A stretch of 64,000 nt of DNA from Streptomyces sp. MJM8645 (GTDB taxonomy: Bacteria; Actinomycetota; Actinomycetes; Streptomycetales; Streptomycetaceae), in the NCBI RefSeq assembly GCF_001625365.1, contig NZ_LJJF01000001.1:434001-498000 (forward strand), read 5' to 3'. The notes below the pieces were generated by a model, which ran no database searches, had not been told where the DNA came from, and saw only the letters and a list, made by a program, of their open reading frames with translations. A program made the position numbers and the translations under genes. How positions within the stretch are numbered: the first letter of the stretch is position 1; each line of letters begins with the position of its first letter. Positions 59,321-64,000 of the stretch are shown here, in pieces.

Positions 59321-60208
59321 CTACCGGGCAGGATCGGCCTGGGTCGCCTCGACGGGCTCGGGGTGGAACTCGGTGGCCGCCCAACTGGCCAGCAGGCGCA
59401 GGGATTCGGCGGAGCTGGAGCCGGGCTCGGCATGGTAGGTGACGAGCACCTGGTCGACGTCCCCGGCCGGGCGCAGCGTCTCGTACTGGAGGTTGAGCCG
59501 GCCGACCACCGGGTGGTGCAGCCGCTTGGTGCCGTGGCCCTTGTCCTGGATGCTGTGGGCGGCCCAGAGGCGGCGGAAGTCGGCGCTCTTGAGGGAGAGT
59601 TCGCCGATCAACGAGGCGAGCCTGGGGTCGTCCGGATCCCGCCCGGCGTCCAGCCGCAGCATGCCGACGACGTCGGTGGCCTTGCCGTCCCAGTCCTCGT
59701 AGAGCTCGCGGGCCGACGGGTCGAGGAAGAGCTGCCAGGCCATGTTGCGCTGCTCGGGCGGCATCGCGGCGAAGTCGCCGAGCAGGGCGGTGCCGAGCCG
59801 GTTCCAGCCGATGATGTCCAGGCGCCGGCCGAGGACGTACGCGGGCACGCACTCCATCGCGTCCAGGAGCTGCTGGAGCGCGGGCCGGACCCGCTGCGGG
59901 CGGGCGGCGGCCCGGCCGGGGCGGCGGCGGGCGGGCTTGGTGAGCCGGCCGAGGTGCTCGCGCTCGGCGGGGCTGAGCCGCAGCACGCGGGCGATGGCGT
60001 CCAGGACGGCGGCGGAGACGCTCTCGCCGTGGCCCTGTTCGAGCCGGGTGTAGTAGGCGGTGCTGACTCCGGCGAGCAGGGCCAGCTCCTCGCGGCGCAG
60101 GCCGGGCACCCGCCGCCGGGTGGTGCTGTCCGGCAGGCCCACGTCCTCGGGCCGCAGCCGGGCGCGGCGGGATCGGAGGAACTCGCTGAGTTCGGTGCGC
60201 TGGTCCAT
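59321..60208 (-). CDS. XRE/MmyB-like helix-turn-helix regulator
   Basis: A 295-aa regulator. The N-terminal helix-turn-helix (about residues 8-80) includes [26 protein letters not shown], given here by its key parts [11 protein letters not shown] and YYTRLEQG. The C-terminal MmyB-like ligand-binding domain has [15 protein letters not shown] and the conserved late [15 protein letters not shown]. Such proteins often repress a divergent dehydrogenase; here the alcohol dehydrogenase at 60367 is divergent, with CGTACG repeats between. Confidence 0.88.
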   Translation of the reverse strand: MDQRTELSEFLRSRRARLRPEDVGLPDSTTRRRVPGLRREELALLAGVSTAYYTRLEQGHGESVSAAVLDAIARVLRLSPAEREHLGRLTKPARRRPGRAAARPQRVRPALQQLLDAMECVPAYVLGRRLDIIGWNRLGTALLGDFAAMPPEQRNMAWQLFLDPSARELYEDWDGKATDVVGMLRLDAGRDPDDPRLASLIGELSLKSADFRRLWAAHSIQDKGHGTKRLHHPVVGRLNLQYETLRPAGDVDQVLVTYHAEPGSSSAESLRLLASWAATEFHPEPVEATQADPAR

Positions 60209-60266
60209 GCCTGCAGTATGCGGGGGATCCGGGCGGCGGGGGCGGGGGCAAGGGTGATACTGCCGT

Positions 60267-60318
60267 GCGTACGTTCCGCGGTCGTACGTCCGGGGTCCCT
60301 ACGCGTGGCGTACGTACG
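60267..60318. promoter_or_regulatory. CGTACG repeat cluster between XRE and ADH genes
   Basis: CGTACG occurs at 60268-60273, 60283-60288 and twice overlapping in GCGTACGTACG (60308-60318), in a 52-bp part of a 158-bp divergent promoter region. It is a good candidate for the operator of the XRE regulator. Confidence 0.55.
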
Positions 60319-60366
60319 AAGAGCTCTGGTCTGGCTGGTCGCGCCGCACCGGCGCAGGCTGGAAGC

Positions 60367-61461
60367 ATGACGAACTCGACGAACGCAACGACGACGAGCA
60401 CCACCGAGGGCACCACCCGCACGGTCGCCGCCTACGCCGCGGCGCGGCCCGACTCCCCCCTGGAGAAGACCACCGTCACCCGCCGGGCGGTGGGCGAGCA
60501 CGACATCGTGATCGACATCAAGTTCTGCGGCATCTGCCACTCCGACATCCACCAGGTCGGCGAGGACTGGGGCACCGGCATCTTCCCGATGGTCCCGGGC
60601 CACGAGATCGCCGGCGTGGTCACCGAGGTCGGCGCGGGTGTCACCCGCTGGCAGGCCGGCGACCGGGTCGGAGTCGGCTGCATCGTCGACTCCTGCCGGG
60701 AGTGCGACAACTGCCGGGCCGGCCTCCAGCAGTACTGCACCGGCCAGGGCGGCACCGTCTTCACCTACAACAGCGTCGGCCACGACGGCCTGCCGACCCA
60801 CGGCGGCTACTCCTCGAAGCTGGTCGTCGACGAGGCGTACGCGCTGCGCATCCCCGACAACCTGCCGCTGGACGCCGCCGCGCCGCTGCTGTGCGCCGGC
60901 ATCACGCTGTACTCGCCGCTCGCGCACTGGGGTGCCGGGCCGGGCAAGAAGGTCGCGATCGTGGGCCTCGGCGGGCTCGGCCACATGGGCGTGAAGCTCG
61001 CCCACGCCATGGGCGCGGAGGTCACCGTGCTCAGCCAGTCGCTGCGCAAGCGCGAGGACGGGCTGAAGCTCGGCGCCGACCACTACCGGGCCACCTCCGA
61101 CCCGGCCACCTTCACCGAGCTCGCGGGCACCTTCGACCTGATCGTCAACACGGTCTCCGCCGACCTCGACCTGAGCGCCTACCTCGGCCTGCTGCGCACC
61201 GACGGCACCATGGTGCAGGTCGGCGCGCCGGAGAAGCCGGTCACGGTGAACGCGCACGCGCTGCTCTCCGGCCGCCGTTCGCTGGCCGGCTCGATGATCG
61301 GCGGGCTGCCGGCCACCCAGGAGATGCTGGACTTCTGCGGCGAGCACGGCATCACCGCGGAGATCGAGCTGATCCGCGCCGAGCAGATCAACGAGGCCTA
61401 CCAGCGGGTGCTGGCCGGCGACGTCCGGTTCCGCTTCGTGATCGACGCCGCGACGATCTGA
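60367..61461 (+). CDS. Zinc-dependent NAD(P) alcohol dehydrogenase (CAD/YahK-like)
   Basis: A 364-aa medium-chain dehydrogenase: [12 protein letters not shown] (catalytic zinc Cys), PGHEIAGVV (His/Glu), structural zinc cysteines CRECDNC and QQYCTG, and the Rossmann [13 protein letters not shown] (about residues 200-212). This set is typical of cinnamyl-alcohol-type aldehyde reductases with NADPH. A Thr/Asn-rich N-terminal tail of about 15 residues is unusual but short. It is divergent from the XRE gene, which may control it. Confidence 0.93.
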   Translation: MTNSTNATTTSTTEGTTRTVAAYAAARPDSPLEKTTVTRRAVGEHDIVIDIKFCGICHSDIHQVGEDWGTGIFPMVPGHEIAGVVTEVGAGVTRWQAGDRVGVGCIVDSCRECDNCRAGLQQYCTGQGGTVFTYNSVGHDGLPTHGGYSSKLVVDEAYALRIPDNLPLDAAAPLLCAGITLYSPLAHWGAGPGKKVAIVGLGGLGHMGVKLAHAMGAEVTVLSQSLRKREDGLKLGADHYRATSDPATFTELAGTFDLIVNTVSADLDLSAYLGLLRTDGTMVQVGAPEKPVTVNAHALLSGRRSLAGSMIGGLPATQEMLDFCGEHGITAEIELIRAEQINEAYQRVLAGDVRFRFVIDAATI

Positions 61462-61506
61462 CCGTGACCGTCACGGCCTGACCCGCCTGACCCTGCACTC
61501 CCCCGT

Positions 61507-61565
61507 GCCCCGACGCCCCGCCCCCTGGTGCTCTCCCATCACCAGGGGGCGGGCGCCGTCGGGGC
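61507..61565. terminator. Long two-part hairpin between convergent genes
   Basis: GCCCCGACG (61507-61515) pairs with 61557-61565, and GCCCCCTGGTG (61520-61530) pairs with 61540-61550, around a 9-nt loop. It lies between the alcohol dehydrogenase and the DUF6114 gene. Confidence 0.85.
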
Positions 61566-61573
61566 GCCTCGGG

Positions 61574-62104
61574 CTAGACCCCGGCCGGGTCGGCCCCGGC
61601 CCCGGCCGTGCCCGCTCGGGACGACCGGCGTTCCTGGCGCCGGTCCTCCCGCCGTTGCCGCCCCCGGCGCAGCGGCTGATCGGGCAGCCAGCCGAAGGTG
61701 AGGCAGGCGCCCACCAGTCCGAGCAGCATCCCGATCACGAAGCCGCCCAGGTTGGAGGTGAGCCAGCTCGCCAGCGCGGCGAGCACGGCGAGGACGGAGT
61801 AGAACAGCCGCTGAGCCGGGTTGAACAGGATCAGCAGGCCGCACAGCACCATCACCGCCGGCACCAGGTAGCCCGCCAGCCCCTGCATCCCGATGTGCAG
61901 GACGACGGGCAGCGGGGCACGCAGGGTGAACAGGATCTCGGCGCCGCCGAACAGCACCAGCAGCCCGCCCCAGAACGGCCGTTGGCCCCGCCAGTCGCGT
62001 TTGACCGGTCGGGTGGTGGCGGGAGCGGGGGCGGGAGCCGTCCCCACGGCCCCCTCCGCGACGCCCTCGCCGGAACCGGCCGGCTCCGGTACGGACTCCG
62101 TCAT
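61574..62104 (-). CDS. DUF6114 membrane protein
   Basis: A 176-aa protein with about four helices: GLLVLFGGAEILFTL, IGMQGLAGYLVPAVMVLCGLLI (two parts), LFYSVLAVLAALAS and FVIGMLLGLVGACLTF. A disordered, Pro/Ala-rich N-terminus and an Arg-rich tail are cytoplasmic. It fits DUF6114, found beside DUF6230 in streptomycetes. Its start is 2 bp after the DUF6230 stop. Confidence 0.75.
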   Translation of the reverse strand: MTESVPEPAGSGEGVAEGAVGTAPAPAPATTRPVKRDWRGQRPFWGGLLVLFGGAEILFTLRAPLPVVLHIGMQGLAGYLVPAVMVLCGLLILFNPAQRLFYSVLAVLAALASWLTSNLGGFVIGMLLGLVGACLTFGWLPDQPLRRGRQRREDRRQERRSSRAGTAGAGADPAGV

Positions 62105-62106
62105 GG

Positions 62107-62763
62107 TCAGCAGCCCTGAGAGCTGAAGCTCAGCCGCAGGTTGGGCAGTTTGAACCCGACGGCGGTGCTCGCGTAGTTGTGCTGCTTGAGGTGCGTCAGC
62201 ACGACGGTGTCGGCCTGCTGCCCGAAGACGCCCGGGTTGCCCTTGCCCGCGTTGCCGGCCTTGGTGTACGTGCTGGCGTCGCCGCCGATCTCGATGTTGG
62301 TGAACTCCGCGTCACCGGACAGCATGTCGGAGTCGGTGGTGAGGTCGGTGGCGGCGACGGGGGTGCCGGCGTCGCCGGCGTGGATCACCAGGTTGACGCC
62401 GCCGAGGTCCACGCTCTGGCACAGGTTGGTGATCTCGGCCTTCTTGATCGCCGAGACCGCGACCAACACCTGACCGCCGGTGGAGCCCTGGTTGGGGCTG
62501 TCGGGGATCATCGAGTCCAGGCTGCCGAACTGGGCGAAGCCCTTGCCGTCGAGCTTGTCCGCGGTGATCGTGAACGGCATGCCGCTGATGGAGAACTGGG
62601 CGGCGAGTACGCCCTGGGCGGTGAGGGCCATCAGGACGGCGCCCGCGGCGACGGCCGGAACGGCCATCCAGGCGCTGCGCTTGAGCCGTACCCGCCCTCT
62701 CCTGCTGCCGGTCGGCGTCTCCGGGGTCTCGGCCGCGGCGGCGGCGTCCTCGGACATGGCCAT
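62107..62763 (-). CDS. DUF6230 secreted/membrane-anchored protein
   Basis: A 218-aa protein: N-terminal basic region (SRRGRVRLKRSAW), one hydrophobic helix (AVPAVAAGAVLMALTAQGVLA), then an exported domain with FSISGMPFTITADKLDGKGF, VAVSAIKKAEITNLCQSV and a C-terminal Cys pair member. This matches DUF6230, often mis-annotated as cholesterol esterase. GGGAGCACAC precedes ATG 62763. It forms an operon with DUF6114, and the TetR at 62906 is just upstream on the same strand. Confidence 0.78.
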   Translation of the reverse strand: MAMSEDAAAAAETPETPTGSRRGRVRLKRSAWMAVPAVAAGAVLMALTAQGVLAAQFSISGMPFTITADKLDGKGFAQFGSLDSMIPDSPNQGSTGGQVLVAVSAIKKAEITNLCQSVDLGGVNLVIHAGDAGTPVAATDLTTDSDMLSGDAEFTNIEIGGDASTYTKAGNAGKGNPGVFGQQADTVVLTHLKQHNYASTAVGFKLPNLRLSFSSQGC

Positions 62764-62905
62764 GTGTGCTCCCTGTTGGGTGGGTGGGATGTGCAGGCAC
62801 TGGCACGGTGCCCTGGCGCGGACAGCGTTCCACGGCCCGACCGGGCCACCCGCCCCTCGGCAGCGGGGCGGGCACGGTCAAGCCGCGCTTTGAGTAACTG
62901 GGAAG

Positions 62906-63658
62906 CTACTGCCCGGTAGTGGCCGGGTCAATACGGGTGCACGAAGGATCTTCACCGATCGGAAACCCGAGCCGGACGGCCGCCTGCGCCGGGCCGAGGA
63001 AGGGCGCGAGACAGAACATGCTCAACACCGGAAGGAGCTCCGGAAGTTGAACCGTCCGGCCGGAGTCGATCCGCCGGTAGAGCGCGCTGTAGACCCCGCC
63101 CACCACGGCATCCACCAGCTCCACCACCCGCACACCGACCGGCGGTTGGGGCACCTCGGCGAAGAACGCCCGGAACCGGGTGAGGAGTTGGTCCCGCTCA
63201 CGGCGTCCGGCCGGTCCGACCGCCTCGATCTCGATCACCGCCATGGTCGCGAAAGCCGGTGTCCCCGCCAGCAGATGGAGCATCGCGCCGAGCGCCTGCC
63301 GGATCCCGGCGCACCAGTCGGACTCCGCCGCGAAGGCCGCCGCCATCCGCCGGAGCACCACTCCGGTACCGTGCCGGTGCGCGGCCAGGAAGGCGTCCTC
63401 CTTGCCGCTGAACAACTCATAGAAGACCGGCCTGGTCACCCCGGCCGCGCGGCAGATGTCGCTGACCGTGGCGTGCTGGTAGCCGCGCGCGGCCACCGTC
63501 TGGACCAGACCGTCGAGCAGCCGCTCGCGCTGGGTCGCGGCCACCACGCCCGGGGGCAGCCGGCTCGGGCCGCGCTTGATGGACCGGGCCGGGTCACGAC
63601 CGGCCCGCGCGCCCGGCAGCAGGATCACGTCGGCACTTCGGAGGTGTTTCCGTTCCAT
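62906..63658 (-). CDS. TetR-family regulator
   Basis: A 250-aa repressor with an extended N-terminus (about 40 residues, Arg/Pro-rich) before the helix-turn-helix YQHATVSDICRAAGVTRPVF (residues about 62-81). The C-terminal domain has AGIRQALGAMLHLLAG and GGVYSALYRRI. ATG 63658 is preferred because AGGAG lies 6 nt upstream; in-frame GTG 63661 and TTG 63664 are possible. It probably controls the DUF6230-DUF6114 pair, 142 bp downstream. Confidence 0.88.
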   Translation of the reverse strand: MERKHLRSADVILLPGARAGRDPARSIKRGPSRLPPGVVAATQRERLLDGLVQTVAARGYQHATVSDICRAAGVTRPVFYELFSGKEDAFLAAHRHGTGVVLRRMAAAFAAESDWCAGIRQALGAMLHLLAGTPAFATMAVIEIEAVGPAGRRERDQLLTRFRAFFAEVPQPPVGVRVVELVDAVVGGVYSALYRRIDSGRTVQLPELLPVLSMFCLAPFLGPAQAAVRLGFPIGEDPSCTRIDPATTGQ

Positions 63659-64000
63659 CACCAACTCCTGTTACCTGTATTGACATTGACGCAACATCGG
63701 GTTTACAACACTGACAGGTTTCCAACCGGTGGGCGACCCTGTCACCACCGGACGACCTCCAGGGGCTCCGGCGGCCCCGGGCGAACAGCCCGGGCCACGG
63801 GACCACGAGCGGACGCAGGCCCGCGGCGGTGGCAGCCGCCGACGTGCACTCCTGCACTCGCAGCGCACGTCCGCACCTTCACACCGCTGTGCCGTACGAG
63901 CGGGCCCGTGGCGCCGGGCCCGCCGCACCACGGCCCCGCGAAGCCCCCGGTACGCCATGCCCACGCACCTCCCCCGCCGTGCACGCCACCACACCCGCAC
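63659..64000. other. Upstream region of the TetR gene, no gene seen
   Basis: The first 60 bases are AT-richer and likely hold the TetR promoter. A 7-bp hairpin (CCCGGGC 63776-63782 with 63788-63794) is present. The open frames are Arg-rich shadows without ribosome-binding sites; the neighbouring gene lies beyond the window. Confidence 0.5.

Noticed and set aside
63776..63794. 7-bp hairpin as a terminator or att site
   Set aside because: Short stem with no gene end nearby and no integrase; likely chance in GC-rich DNA.

Overview
The window is chromosomal DNA of a very GC-rich actinomycete, most likely a member of the Streptomycetaceae (Streptomyces or Kitasatospora). This rests on codon use with almost all third positions G or C, GTG/TTG starts and 4-nt ATGA/GTGA overlaps. 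It also rests on an iron box of the Streptomyces DmdR1 type, a DasR-like site, mycothiol-type maleylpyruvate isomerase domains and actinomycete-specific families (DUF6230, DUF6114). Genus and species cannot be fixed from the sequence alone. I saw no tRNA, rRNA, CRISPR array, transposase or phage gene. It reads as ordinary accessory or arm-type chromosome with many small transcription units.

Layout. 1-3.4 kb: sdhCAB respiratory operon. 3.6-5.8 kb: two tiny zinc-ribbon proteins, a DUF2797 protein and an MDMPI-type protein. 5.9-8.1 kb: a coiled-coil/Mrr nuclease/TerD fusion. 8.1-11.7 kb: MacB-like ABC ATPase plus FtsX permease, with a repeated operator and hairpins in the leader. 11.8-16.6 kb: small zinc-finger membrane protein, efeUOB iron/haem uptake genes (order efeO-efeB-efeU) behind an iron box, and a lone ABC ATPase. 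16.8-20.4 kb: a membrane-anchored adenylation-domain protein facing a pre-ATP-grasp ligase. 20.5-25.2 kb: thermolysin-type protease, M15-like lipoprotein, 2-hydroxyacid dehydrogenase, rhomboid protease. 25.4-31.4 kb: aldo-keto reductase, LmrA-type TetR with its target SDR, MarR, methyltransferase and small proteins. 31.4-35.6 kb: acyltransferase-3/SGNH and a processive GT2 glycosyltransferase behind a DasR-like site.

35.7-45.8 kb: GNAT, MDMPI protein, then a TetR, SDR-SDR-quinone oxidoreductase operon, a beta-propeller protein, a secreted PAF-acetylhydrolase-like enzyme, and a kinase plus acyl-CoA dehydrogenase operon. The last operon and the SDR operon carry almost the same 21-bp operator, so they probably form one catabolic regulon under the TetR at 37.3-37.9 kb. 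46-50.6 kb: alkylsulfatase, a gene-free 0.78 kb gap, a channel-like membrane protein and a lipoprotein. 50.7-56.2 kb: Gfo/Idh/MocA, O-methyltransferase, DedA, LCM methyltransferase, spermidine-synthase-like protein and lysophospholipase-like hydrolase. 56.4-64 kb: selenium-binding protein (methanethiol oxidase family), flavohaemoprotein-like protein, XRE regulator divergent from an alcohol dehydrogenase, DUF6114/DUF6230 and a TetR.

The most unusual items are the Mrr-TerD fusion, the adenylation domain with degenerate core motifs fused to four membrane helices, the shared-operator regulon around a split kinase/ACAD pair (the architecture of 4-hydroxyacyl-CoA breakdown), a 16-bp x4 repeat array abutting a TetR operator, and a habit of short tandem duplications that include or touch stop codons. 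All starts and family calls come from reading the sequence. No database search was possible.
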